Of a stretch of 64,000 bases of DNA, positions 1 through 7,917 are shown piece after piece. Numbering within the stretch: position 1 is the first letter of the stretch; each line of letters starts with the position of its first letter. Location of the stretch: NCBI RefSeq assembly GCF_014652795.1, contig NZ_BMZM01000001.1:1116001-1180000 (forward strand), read 5' to 3'. Origin of the DNA: Kushneria pakistanensis. GTDB taxonomy: Bacteria; Pseudomonadota; Gammaproteobacteria; Pseudomonadales; Halomonadaceae. Position numbers and translations under genes: made by a program. The notes under the pieces are model-generated. The model saw only the letters and a list, made by a program, of their open reading frames with translations, did no database searches and was not told the DNA's origin.

Positions 1-530
1 CTTTGGCGATAGCGAGCGTCGAAATAGCCGCGCTCCAGCGCCAACGCTGTCAAACGGGCCTTGAGCGTATCATAAGGGGTATGAAGCAGACGCTTGCCTT
101 CCATTTCTTCCAGCGGGCTAGCCTTGAGCGCCTGCTGGAAGGGCTCATCACTGTCTGCCTCGCCTTCTATGCGTACCACTACCGAACGTACGCGAACGGG
201 CTTGCCACGATCCACATCGATCACGACCTGTTCACGATTGCGAAAACTGACCGAGATCTCGGGCTCATAGTAGCCATAGGGCTTTAGTGCATCCTTTACC
301 CTTTGTGTGACTTCGGCGCCGTAGCTCTGTGTTTCGCTGTTTTCAGGAATATCCAGCGTTTGAAGGTAGTTGCGAATATTGGTGGCCAGCTCACCGCGCA
401 CGCCGTTCACGTCAGCCTCAATGGCAAATACAGCAGATGCCTGACCGGTACCGATCATTAGCAGCGTCAGTAAAAGCAACCTTCGAACGGACTTGCTGGC
501 AATCATGCGGTCAGGATCAAAAAATCGCAT
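1..530 (-). CDS. tamA: TamA, outer-membrane translocation and assembly module (partial)
   Basis: This is the N-terminal 176 residues of a protein that runs off the left edge. The reading begins MRFFDPDRMIASK, followed by a hydrophobic signal peptide (about residues 17-36, ending near ASAVFA). A POTRA-like region follows, with VNGVRGELATNIRNYL and ALKPYGYYEPEISV, which is typical of TamA (the Omp85-family partner of inner-membrane TamB in autotransporter and outer-membrane protein assembly). The beta-barrel and any downstream tamB lie outside the window. Start is at 530; a second in-frame ATG lies at 506. Family call is from recognised POTRA phrases, not a search. Confidence 0.8.
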   Translation of the reverse strand, partial: MRFFDPDRMIASKSVRRLLLLTLLMIGTGQASAVFAIEADVNGVRGELATNIRNYLQTLDIPENSETQSYGAEVTQRVKDALKPYGYYEPEISVSFRNREQVVIDVDRGKPVRVRSVVVRIEGEADSDEPFQQALKASPLEEMEGKRLLHTPYDTLKARLTALALERGYFDARYRQ

Positions 531-593
531 AACGTTCAGGATCTTCCTTGATGATATGAATCACACCGTATGCCACGGGGCTGACGACACCCT

Positions 594-1328
594 TCAAGGA
601 TTGAGAATATCCTGAAGCGATTCCTGAGCGGCCCGCAGACTGGTCTGGCTTTGCTGAAGTCTTTTGTTCTGCGTGACAAGCTCATCTACCTGCTCGCTGA
701 TCGAGATCAGCGATCTTTCCTGATCCGCCAGGCGGTCATCAAGCGTTTCCAGATGCTTACCGATCCCTTCGATCTTCTGCAGCTGGCTGGACTGCTCGGC
801 GTTAGTATTGTCTACATCTTCAAAACGCGCATCATAGGTACCTTTAAGACCTTCGATGACGGTTTCAAGCGAATCCTGAGACTGCTGTAGTGATACCAGT
901 GTTTGCTGTCGCAGTGCATCGTTTTTTACCAGTTGATTCAACCGAGCCTGCTGCTCATTATCGTTGGCCTGCTGTTCAACATGATGCTGCAGCCTTTCAA
1001 GCTGCGTGCGCTGCATTTGCTGCTCATCCCGAAGCCCCTTGAGCACCTGGTCAAGGTTGACTGACATCTCCTGACGCTCAGACATCTGCTGCTGCGTGCG
1101 ATCTGTCAGCGCTGCCATCTGCTCGGCCCAGTGCTGGCGGTCCTGATAATACTGTACGCCCATGACCACGATCGCCGCCGTCAGCAGCAGCAACATCGCA
1201 TACAGGGGCCATGTCGTGATCCTGCGGGCTCGGCCCTGAGTGAGGGCAAGACGTTTTTCTGTACGAGTGGAATACGCAGCGTTGCGATCAGCGCCTATAA
1301 CGGGCTCTTCATGATCTTTTGGCGGCAT
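594..1328 (-). CDS. Membrane-anchored coiled-coil protein of unknown function
   Basis: A 244-residue protein with a charged cytoplasmic N-terminus, one hydrophobic segment at about residues 41-60, then an almost uninterrupted Gln/Glu/Leu-rich stretch to the C-terminus with heptad-like spacing of Leu and Val. This predicts an inner-membrane protein with a long periplasmic coiled coil. No enzymatic motif is visible. It lies upstream of tamA in the same direction (63 bp gap) and divergent from sodB. The arrangement resembles a structural or tethering envelope protein, but I do not recognise a named family. Confidence 0.7.
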   Translation of the reverse strand: MPPKDHEEPVIGADRNAAYSTRTEKRLALTQGRARRITTWPLYAMLLLLTAAIVVMGVQYYQDRQHWAEQMAALTDRTQQQMSERQEMSVNLDQVLKGLRDEQQMQRTQLERLQHHVEQQANDNEQQARLNQLVKNDALRQQTLVSLQQSQDSLETVIEGLKGTYDARFEDVDNTNAEQSSQLQKIEGIGKHLETLDDRLADQERSLISISEQVDELVTQNKRLQQSQTSLRAAQESLQDILNP

Positions 1329-1499
1329 GAAAGTCTCGAGAAATATAGCTGTCAGAGATATGGCCCGCCCTTTTCAGCCAGGCCCTGAAAATGCATGCAT
1401 GCTACGATGTATGGCCTGCGAAAAGCCAGTACAGGCTATCCGGCAAACAGGTTTGAACGGCAATACCAGGGGCTCCCTGGTCAGAATGGAACGTTGATC

Positions 1500-2117
1500 A
1501 TGCCCCTTGAACTTCCCTCCCTGCCTTATGCGACAGATGCATTGGCGCCCGTTATCTCCGCGCAGAATCTGCGCATGCATCATGAAGGTATCCATGCGGG
1601 CTATCTGCAGCGTTTGAATACGCTGCTTGCAGGTGATGATAAGGATCAGTCACTTGAACATATCATGAATACTGGCCGCGGAGAGGCACAGGCCTGCGCC
1701 TGCCAGGCATGGAACCATACCTTTTTCTGGCAGTGTCTGACGCCCTGGTATCAATCGCCGGGCGATGCGCTTGAAAAGGCGCTAACGGCGCGCTGGGGAA
1801 GCCTTGAAGGCTTTCAGGAGGCGTTCATGGCCAGTGCCATGGCACATTTCATGGGCGGCTGGACGTGGCTGGTGTATACGCCCCAGGGACGGCTGGATAT
1901 CCATAACGCAGCTGACGCCGGATCACCTCTGCTAAGAGGCTTCATACCGCTACTGGCCGTCGACATGTGGGAGCATGCCTGGTATATCGACTTTGGGAAC
2001 AACCGACGCAAATATCTTCAGAAGCTCTGGAGCATCATCAACTGGCCGTTTGTCGAGCAGTGCCTTGAGGATGCCATGGCCACTGCAGAAGGCAGACGCA
2101 ATTTGCTTCACGTCTGA
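1500..2117 (+). CDS. sodB: Superoxide dismutase, iron type
   Basis: A 205-residue Fe/Mn superoxide dismutase converting superoxide to hydrogen peroxide and oxygen in the cytoplasm. Metal ligands are visible as His27 (LRMHHEGIHAGY), His73 (WNHTFFWQC), Asp155 and His159 (DMWEHAWYID). Gln69 sits in the position that marks iron-type enzymes (AWNH preceded by Gln). An upstream in-frame ATG at 1395 would add 35 residues with no resemblance to the family, so the start at 1500 (MPLELPSLPYA) is chosen. The N-terminal segment is more divergent than in the E. coli enzyme. The gene ends in a hairpin shared with the converging ugd-like gene. Confidence 0.92.
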   Translation: MPLELPSLPYATDALAPVISAQNLRMHHEGIHAGYLQRLNTLLAGDDKDQSLEHIMNTGRGEAQACACQAWNHTFFWQCLTPWYQSPGDALEKALTARWGSLEGFQEAFMASAMAHFMGGWTWLVYTPQGRLDIHNAADAGSPLLRGFIPLLAVDMWEHAWYIDFGNNRRKYLQKLWSIINWPFVEQCLEDAMATAEGRRNLLHV

Positions 2118-2141
2118 ATGCTGGCGGGATCGTGACATAAA

Positions 2142-2190
2142 GGCGGCGCTGGCATCGATATACCATCGGGCATGTCGATACAGCGCCGCC
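2142..2190. terminator. Hairpin between convergent sodB and ugd-like genes
   Basis: A perfect 10-bp inverted repeat, GGCGGCGCTG at 2142-2151 and CAGCGCCGCC at 2181-2190, with a 29-nt loop. It sits exactly between two converging stop codons. There is no clear T-tract, so it may protect 3' ends or act as a weak bidirectional terminator. Confidence 0.5.
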
Positions 2191-2201
2191 TGCCGGTCAA
2201 A

Positions 2202-3512
2202 TTAACGATCGTCGTTTGTTGCTCTTTCTTCCGGATCTGCCCGGCGTCCGATGCCTCGATAGTAAAACCCATGCTGCGCCACAAATGCTGGATCATAGAT
2301 GTTACGACCATCCAGAATCAGCGGGGCTGCCATCAGAGTAGACAGACGCTTCCAGTCAGGATTCCAGTACTCCTTCCACTCCGTCACCAGTAACAGTGCA
2401 TCAACATTTTCGCAGGCCGACTGTGCAGTACCTGCAAGGGTCAGAAGAGGATGCTGGCCATAGTAGTGCTCAATGGCAGGGAGCGCGGCAGGATCATGCA
2501 GCTTTACATGTACACCCTGAGCCCAGAGCGCATCCAGCAAACGCAGTACCGGTGCATGGGCAATTCGTGCCGTACCAGGCTTGAAAGCGGCACCCCAGAC
2601 GGCAACTGTACGTCCTTCAAGGTTGCCATCGTAATGCTGCCAAAGCTTGCGAAAGAGCTCTTCCTGCTTTTGCTCGTTGACCTGCACAACCTGTTCAAGC
2701 AGACCGTTGTGCTGGCCTTCTCGCTCTCGAATACTTGACAGACGATACAGGTTGCGCGCAAAGCTTGGACCACCGAAACCACATCCCGGATAGAGATACT
2801 CGCGGCCGATACGGCGATCAGAACCCATTGCCTGACGCACCAGCTCGATATCCACGTCCAGACTGTCTGCCAGACTGGCCAGCTCGTTCATATAGCTGAC
2901 ACGCGTTGCCAGCATGCCGATGACGGCAAGCTTGGTCAGTTCGGCAGCACGTCGAGGCATCAGGCGAACGCTATTTTCGCGCCGATTGAATGCTCTGAGA
3001 AGCTCGCCAATCTGACGGGTTGCCCAGTCATTTTCACTGCCCAGGATCCAGCTGTCCGGACGCGTGAAGGTAGCCATGGCACGGCCCTCTTCGAGCATAT
3101 CCGGTAGAGCAACAGCAATCTGTCGCTCCTTGCGAAGCAGGGTCTCGAGTACTTCCGTGTGACCGATCGGGAAAGTGCTGTTATTGACCAGTACGAAATC
3201 GTGCGGCTCGCGCCCCAGCGTTTGTTCGACCCAGTGATCTGCATCGTTACGCTGGTCCGATGACACGGCCAGCCAGTAAACACTGGCGCTTGGCAGGGAC
3301 TTGGAGCTTTCACACAGCGTCAACGATCCACTATCGATACTCTGTGACAGCTGGTGATAAAGCCCGGGCTCATTCCTTACCCAGTCCGTTTCGGCCAGGA
3401 CACTCCATGGCTGAGCAGGATGGGGCCACCAGTATACCTGGTGACCAACCATTGAAAGTGCAGCGGCTGCCGTTGCTGCACTCAGTTCGCTTCCATGCAC
3501 TACCACCTGCAT
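2202..3512 (-). CDS. UDP-glucose/GDP-mannose dehydrogenase family protein with altered active site
   Basis: A 436-residue relative of UDP-glucose 6-dehydrogenase. Family landmarks remain: NNSTFPIGHTE (residues 110-120), the helix AELTKLAVIGMLATRVSYMNE (190-210), AAFKPGT in the C-terminal Rossmann fold and LILDGRNIYDP near the end. However, the catalytic motif normally reading GG-x-C-[FL]-P-K-D is GGPSFARN, so Ser250 replaces the cysteine, Arg253 the lysine and Asn254 the aspartate. The glutamate of PEFLREG is Asp138, the Asn four residues after Lys194 is Ile198, and the N-terminal GxGxxG is degraded to HGSELS. UDP-glucose oxidation therefore looks doubtful. It starts 2 nt after the galU stop, implying co-translation. 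It may be a regulator or a changed-specificity paralogue. Confidence 0.75.
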   Translation of the reverse strand: MQVVVHGSELSAATAAAALSMVGHQVYWWPHPAQPWSVLAETDWVRNEPGLYHQLSQSIDSGSLTLCESSKSLPSASVYWLAVSSDQRNDADHWVEQTLGREPHDFVLVNNSTFPIGHTEVLETLLRKERQIAVALPDMLEEGRAMATFTRPDSWILGSENDWATRQIGELLRAFNRRENSVRLMPRRAAELTKLAVIGMLATRVSYMNELASLADSLDVDIELVRQAMGSDRRIGREYLYPGCGFGGPSFARNLYRLSSIREREGQHNGLLEQVVQVNEQKQEELFRKLWQHYDGNLEGRTVAVWGAAFKPGTARIAHAPVLRLLDALWAQGVHVKLHDPAALPAIEHYYGQHPLLTLAGTAQSACENVDALLLVTEWKEYWNPDWKRLSTLMAAPLILDGRNIYDPAFVAQHGFYYRGIGRRADPEERATNDDR

Positions 3513-3514
3513 GA

Positions 3515-4405
3515 TTATGCCTCGCTTTGATAGCGCTTCAGCAGCTCGCGGAATCCTTCGCCGTATTTGGGATGACGGCGTGCAAACGACAGAGTCGCTT
3601 CCAGATAACCAAGCTGATGACCGCAGTCGAAAGTTTCGCCTTCCATACGATAGGCAGCAACATCCTGCTTGCTACGCAAGGTATCGATGGCGTCTGTCAG
3701 CTGAATTTCGTTGCCTGCACCGGGACGTGTTTCAGCCAGCACCGGGAAAATGCTGCCGGGAAGCAGATAACGACCGATAACGGCCAGCGTAGAAGGCTCG
3801 GTACCGGCTTCAGGCTTTTCTACCATGCCTGTGATCTTTTCGCTCTTGCCTGCCTCGGGTGTATCACCTTCAAGAGCCACGATACCGTACTTATAGGCAA
3901 CTTCAGCCGGTACGTTTTGCACCATGATCTGAGCAGCACCCGTTTGATCATAGGCATCAATCATGCCACCCAGATCATTACGCGTCATGCCTTCATCATC
4001 GACCAGAACATCAGGCAGAAGAACGGCAAAGGGCTCGTCGTCCCCGATTACCGGACGGGCACAAAGAATGGCGTGACCAAGACCCAGTGCTTCCGGCTGA
4101 CGCACGCTGATAATGGAAACATCATCCGGAATGATGTTGCGAAGCTCTTCCAGCAGTTCCTTCTTGCCCTTCGCTTCCAGCTGGTTTTCAAGCTCAAAGT
4201 GCTTGTCGAAATGATTCTCGATGGCTGACTTCGAGGAGTGCGTGACCAACACGATCTCCTTGATACCGGCCTTTACGGCTTCCTGAACGACATACTGGAT
4301 GACCGGCTTGTCGACAATCGTGATCATCTCCTTGGGGATCGCTTTCGAAGCGGGAAGGCAACGTGTACCAAAACCGGCGACAGGCAATACTGCTTTACGA
4401 ATCAT
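3515..4405 (-). CDS. galU: UTP-glucose-1-phosphate uridylyltransferase
   Basis: A 296-residue GalU, making UDP-glucose from UTP and glucose 1-phosphate for polysaccharides, lipopolysaccharide and trehalose synthesis. The nucleotidyltransferase signature is complete: AVLPVAGFGTRCLPASKAIPKEM at the N-terminus, VDKPVIQY, GLGHAILCARPVI and MVEKPEAG. The start at 4405 follows an AAGGA-type ribosome site. It leads a two-gene unit with the ugd-like gene downstream. UDP-glucose from GalU is also the donor for OtsA encoded at 21331-22734. Confidence 0.97.
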   Translation of the reverse strand: MIRKAVLPVAGFGTRCLPASKAIPKEMITIVDKPVIQYVVQEAVKAGIKEIVLVTHSSKSAIENHFDKHFELENQLEAKGKKELLEELRNIIPDDVSIISVRQPEALGLGHAILCARPVIGDDEPFAVLLPDVLVDDEGMTRNDLGGMIDAYDQTGAAQIMVQNVPAEVAYKYGIVALEGDTPEAGKSEKITGMVEKPEAGTEPSTLAVIGRYLLPGSIFPVLAETRPGAGNEIQLTDAIDTLRSKQDVAAYRMEGETFDCGHQLGYLEATLSFARRHPKYGEGFRELLKRYQSEA

Positions 4406-5074
4406 TCCTTGTTCCTTTGCTATCCAATATAAGAAATATTTGAAGTCATGGCATGCTTATACCGCCATGCCGGTATCGTGATCGATGATCGATTCGAAAT
4501 CTTGCTTGAACAGGCGAATTACATCACGACACTCAAAAAGCGGGAGTATGACCCCATAAAATACCGAACCTTGGACGGCATATCCCTGACAAAATGTTTC
4601 TTTTTGTGTTCCGCTCTATTTGGAGCTGTTTAAATGGTCAATTTTTCTCTCAAGATAACGGTATAATAATGGTTCTATCAATACCACTACCAGCACTACC
4701 CAATAGTCTTTGATGACCTTCAACAGCATGTTAACCAGCAGCGCCTAGCGATGATGTTCATCATGCGTCATGGATATGCAAAGCTTTGGATAACCGACTG
4801 TCTTTCAATCGGTTAACAGAATATTTCTTGCCATGATCCAGCCAATCATGTGCTCAGTACAATGATTTCGGTTATCAGTATGATTATAGTGCATCCTTTG
4901 CTACTCACATCTTCTTGAAAATCTGTGCGGCCAACTACCCTTTTACATCTTCTTTGGATGGCCAATCGTGCATGATGCTGAAATCATATCGACTTAATAA
5001 CGAATCAGATTTTACGCCATACAGGCTAATTCGAAAGGCAGCACGGGCTGCCCCACTATTGCAGGAGCTCATCA
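4406..5074. other. AT-rich intergenic region between divergent galU and ubiG
   Basis: About 670 bp with clearly lower G+C than its surroundings. A 61-codon rightward frame at 4448-4633 lacks a convincing ribosome site and I do not call it. It contains one copy of the GATAACGGTAT motif (4654) and a short stem TAACCGA...TCGGTTA near 4793-4817. It must also hold the galU and ubiG promoters, which I cannot place with confidence. Confidence 0.6.
4654..4664 (+). repeat. GATAACGGTAT motif, copy 1
   Basis: An exact 11-bp copy followed by AATAATGG, so the end also reads as a TATAAT-like box. It lies in the galU-ubiG gap. Four other exact copies occur at 18594, 19495 (reverse), 25793 and 40926. Confidence 0.6.
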
Positions 5075-5794
5075 ATGAGTGAAGAACATCGTTACAACGT
5101 TGATCCGGGCGAGATTGCCAAATTTGATGGCCTTGCCAGTCGCTGGTGGGATCGTGATGGCGAATGCAAGCCGCTCCATGACATTAATCCCTTGCGTCTT
5201 GACTATCTCGACCAGCGCGCAGGTCTCACCGGTCACCGTGTAATTGATGTCGGCTGTGGTGGCGGCATTCTGAGTGAAGCCATGGCGCATCGGGGCGCAG
5301 AGGTAACCGGTATTGATCTGGGAGAGGCGCCGCTTTCTGTCGCACGTCTTCATCAGCAGGAAAGTGGCGTTAAAGTCGATTATCAATGCATCAGTGCAGA
5401 AGACATGGCCGCGCAGCAGCCGGGCAGTTTTGATGTCGTGGTCTGTTTTGAAATGCTTGAACACGTCCCCGACCCCGGCAGTGTCATTAGCGCGTGTGCA
5501 CGCATGGCAAAACCCGGTGGCCACGTTTTTTTCTCAACGATTAACCGCAACCCCAAATCATGGGCAATGGCCATCGTGGGTGCCGAATATGTCCTTAACC
5601 TGCTACCTAGGGGGACGCATAGCTATCAGCGATTTATACGTCCTTCCGAGCTGGCACGCTGGGCACGCCAGGCGCATCTGGAGGTGCAGGATATTACCGG
5701 CATGATCTACAACCCTGTCACACGCCGCTATCGGCTTTCCTCAAGGGATCTGGATGTCAATTATTTCATGCATACACGTGTAGCACGCTCATGA
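5075..5794 (+). CDS. ubiG: Ubiquinone biosynthesis O-methyltransferase UbiG
   Basis: A 239-residue SAM-dependent methyltransferase that carries out both O-methylations in ubiquinone synthesis. It begins with the family-typical EIAKFDGLASRWWDRDGE and contains the SAM-binding motif VIDVGCGGGILSEAMA with the acidic residue of VTGIDLGEA. FFSTINRNPKSW and YLLPRGTH-like (NLLPRGTHSYQRF) follow, as in UbiG. An AGGAG ribosome site precedes the ATG. The stop overlaps the next gene by 4 bp, giving the ubiG-mupP pairing common in pseudomonads and relatives. Confidence 0.96.
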   Translation: MSEEHRYNVDPGEIAKFDGLASRWWDRDGECKPLHDINPLRLDYLDQRAGLTGHRVIDVGCGGGILSEAMAHRGAEVTGIDLGEAPLSVARLHQQESGVKVDYQCISAEDMAAQQPGSFDVVVCFEMLEHVPDPGSVISACARMAKPGGHVFFSTINRNPKSWAMAIVGAEYVLNLLPRGTHSYQRFIRPSELARWARQAHLEVQDITGMIYNPVTRRYRLSSRDLDVNYFMHTRVARS

Positions 5795-6483
5795 ACCTGC
5801 AGGTCGCCACGCCAAAGGCCATATTGTTTGATCTGGATGGCACCCTGGTGGATACAGCGCCAGATCTGGCTCATGCCACCAATGCCCTGCGCAAGGCGCA
5901 TGGGCTTTCACCGCTCTCTCATGACGATATCCGGCGTGAGGTATCCCATGGTGGAAGCGCAATGGTGACACTGGCATTGGGGCTCGAAAAAAAGGCATTG
6001 GGGCATGACGAAGCTCTGGCTCTTTTGCTCGATTACTACGGCAAGAACGTGGCCAATGAAAGCTGCCTTTTTGAAGGATTATCAGAAGTTCTTGATAGCT
6101 ACCGTAGGACACGGCGGCCATGGGGCATTGTTACCAACAAGCCTCGCGCCTATGCCGTACCACTACTGCAGGCATTGAGCATCGAACCGGATGTGCTTTT
6201 ATGCGCTGACGACCTTCCCGTCAAAAAACCAGACCCCGCGCCCCTGCTGGAAGCCGCGAAACGCCTGAATGTAACACCACAACACTGCTGGTATATTGGC
6301 GACCATTTACGTGACATCCAGGCCGCAAACAACGCCGGCATGACAGCCGTGGCGGTAAAATATGGCTATTTACGCCATGGTGATGACCCTTCCAGCTGGC
6401 CTGCAAGTTACTTTTTCGAAACGCCCGAGGCGCTTTCAAGAGCCCTGCTGCAGCATGACCTGCCTGAAACAGCACATTCTTAA
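5791..6483 (+). CDS. mupP: N-acetylmuramic acid 6-phosphate phosphatase MupP-like HAD hydrolase
   Basis: A 230-residue HAD-IA phosphatase. Motif I is FDLDGTLVDTAPD, motif II/III region WGIVTNKPRAYAVP, then KKPDPAPL and motif IV YIGDHLRDIQAA. The ending VAVKYGYLRHGDDPSSW matches MupP of pseudomonads, which dephosphorylates MurNAc 6-phosphate in the peptidoglycan recycling route that bypasses de novo UDP-MurNAc synthesis. Position directly after ubiG (ATGA overlap) supports MupP over phosphoglycolate phosphatase (Gph), its closest alternative. The anmK and murU partners are not in this window. Confidence 0.82.
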   Translation: MNLQVATPKAILFDLDGTLVDTAPDLAHATNALRKAHGLSPLSHDDIRREVSHGGSAMVTLALGLEKKALGHDEALALLLDYYGKNVANESCLFEGLSEVLDSYRRTRRPWGIVTNKPRAYAVPLLQALSIEPDVLLCADDLPVKKPDPAPLLEAAKRLNVTPQHCWYIGDHLRDIQAANNAGMTAVAVKYGYLRHGDDPSSWPASYFFETPEALSRALLQHDLPETAHS

Positions 6484-6507
6484 ATAATAAAAGATCGCTA
6501 AAAAGCA

Positions 6508-6538
6508 GCGGGCATTTCGCTTCCCACGAATTGCCCGC
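6508..6538. terminator. Hairpin between convergent mupP and cpoB
   Basis: Inverted repeat GCGGGCA...TGCCCGC with a short loop in the 73-bp gap between converging stops. No long T-run follows. Probably a bidirectional terminator. Confidence 0.5.
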
Positions 6539-6556
6539 GAATTTCGATCTGCGTTA

Positions 6557-7336
6557 TCAGCCACTGGTTTTTTGCATGAATTCGCGTGCAAGCCCAGCTG
6601 CATCACTGCCTGAATGTTCGCTGATAACCTTTTTCAGCGTACTCTGGCTTTCGGCACTCTTGCCCTGACGCGCATACACAAGACCCAGCTTATACATAGC
6701 ATCGGGCACCTTGTTACTTTGCGGATAGTCACTGACGACCTTGCCAAAGGCTGTAGCGGACTTGTCCAGCTGAGACTTGGCAGAATAAAGCTCGCCCAGC
6801 CAATACCAGGCGTTTCCGCTCAGGGCTGATTCTGGATAATCGCGATTGAAGGCTTCAAAGGCAGTAATGGCCTGATCAAATTCGCGCTTTTGTACATGAG
6901 CAAAGGCAGCCTGATAGGCACCTTGCGCATCATCGGATGAAGATGATGTACCGCTGCCTGTAGACGAAGAAGACCGACCACTTCCTGAAGCTGCCTGGTT
7001 GATAGGATCACTATTACCTGATGAAGCACTATCACCACCGGATGACGATGCTTCTCCGCTTCCACCACCGCTGCTCAGGCGCTCTTCCAGATCCAGATAG
7101 CGTTGCTGTGAAAGTATTGTCTGCTGCTCAAGTTGATGACGCAGCTCTTCGATTTGCCCACGCAGTTGATTGATATCCTGCTCCTGACTCTGCAAACGAT
7201 TAAATATCTGCAGGTTACCGGAACCCGAATCCGTAGAAGCCTGATTATAAAAGGAGCCTGTTTGTGCGGATGCCCAAACGGACAGCGGGAGCACAAGGGC
7301 TCCCGCGCCGCACAGTCGAATAAGACTGTGTTTCAT
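6557..7336 (-). CDS. cpoB: Cell division coordinator CpoB (Tol-Pal system protein YbgF)
   Basis: A 259-residue periplasmic protein with a signal peptide ending near WASAQT. A coiled-coil trimerisation region follows (QSQEQDINQLRGQIEELRHQLEQQT, about residues 50-75), then a Ser/Gly-rich linker (about 88-140) and a C-terminal TPR domain starting at AYQAAFAHVQKREFDQAITAF. CpoB couples PBP1B activity with Tol-Pal-driven outer-membrane constriction. It is the last gene of the tol-pal run, 14 bp after pal. The Ser/Gly linker is unusually long and low-complexity. Confidence 0.93.
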   Translation of the reverse strand: MKHSLIRLCGAGALVLPLSVWASAQTGSFYNQASTDSGSGNLQIFNRLQSQEQDINQLRGQIEELRHQLEQQTILSQQRYLDLEERLSSGGGSGEASSSGGDSASSGNSDPINQAASGSGRSSSSTGSGTSSSSDDAQGAYQAAFAHVQKREFDQAITAFEAFNRDYPESALSGNAWYWLGELYSAKSQLDKSATAFGKVVSDYPQSNKVPDAMYKLGLVYARQGKSAESQSTLKKVISEHSGSDAAGLAREFMQKTSG

Positions 7337-7350
7337 TGCTTACTCCGGGA

Positions 7351-7869
7351 TCAGTAGTCGATAACGACGCGACGATCCTGAGAATAGGCCTGTTCACCGT
7401 TGCCGGAAGCAGCGCGACGCTCCTCACCGTAGCTGACAACTTCGATCTGCGAAGCAGGTACACCCTGAATGGTCAGGTACTGACGTACGGCATTGGCACG
7501 ACGCTCGCCAAGACCCAGGTTGTACTCACGAGTACCGCGCGGATCGGTATGGCCTTCCAGAACGATATTGGTGCTGGAGTTACGCTGCAGGTACTGAGCA
7601 TGCTGGTTCAGCATGGACTCGTACTGCGGGCGAATGCTGTCGCTGTCAAAATCGAAGTAGACGCGGTTTTCGCTCGGCATTTGTGCCTGCTGTCCGGTGT
7701 TCTGACCGGTTGCACCAGAGCTGCTGTTCATGCCCTGAGTAGAGGAACCGCTGTTCATGCCAGCATTCTGCTGGTCGCCATCCTGTGTACCGCCGCCGCT
7801 TGAACAACCAGCAACAACAGCCAGAGAGAGTGCGGCCGCCAGAGTCTTGGCGTAGGAAGAAAACTGCAT
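7351..7869 (-). CDS. pal: Peptidoglycan-associated lipoprotein Pal
   Basis: A 172-residue outer-membrane lipoprotein. The lipobox LAVVAGC places the lipidated cysteine at residue 22. The C-terminal OmpA-like domain binds diaminopimelate-containing peptidoglycan (NRVYFDFDSDSIRP, VLEGHTDPRGTREYNLGLGERRANAV). The longer open frame from 7908 was rejected because AAGGAGATC sits just before the ATG at 7869. Pal works with TolB and the TolQRA motor to keep the outer membrane attached during division. Confidence 0.97.
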   Translation of the reverse strand: MQFSSYAKTLAAALSLAVVAGCSSGGGTQDGDQQNAGMNSGSSTQGMNSSSGATGQNTGQQAQMPSENRVYFDFDSDSIRPQYESMLNQHAQYLQRNSSTNIVLEGHTDPRGTREYNLGLGERRANAVRQYLTIQGVPASQIEVVSYGEERRAASGNGEQAYSQDRRVVIDY

Positions 7870-7917
7870 AATGATCTCCTTGCTCTTATAAAGAATGACA
7901 CAATTCATTCTAGTCGT

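Noticed and set aside
4448-4633. 61-codon plus-strand frame in the galU-ubiG gap
   Set aside because: No ribosome site, no family resemblance, and the gap is AT-rich non-coding in appearance.
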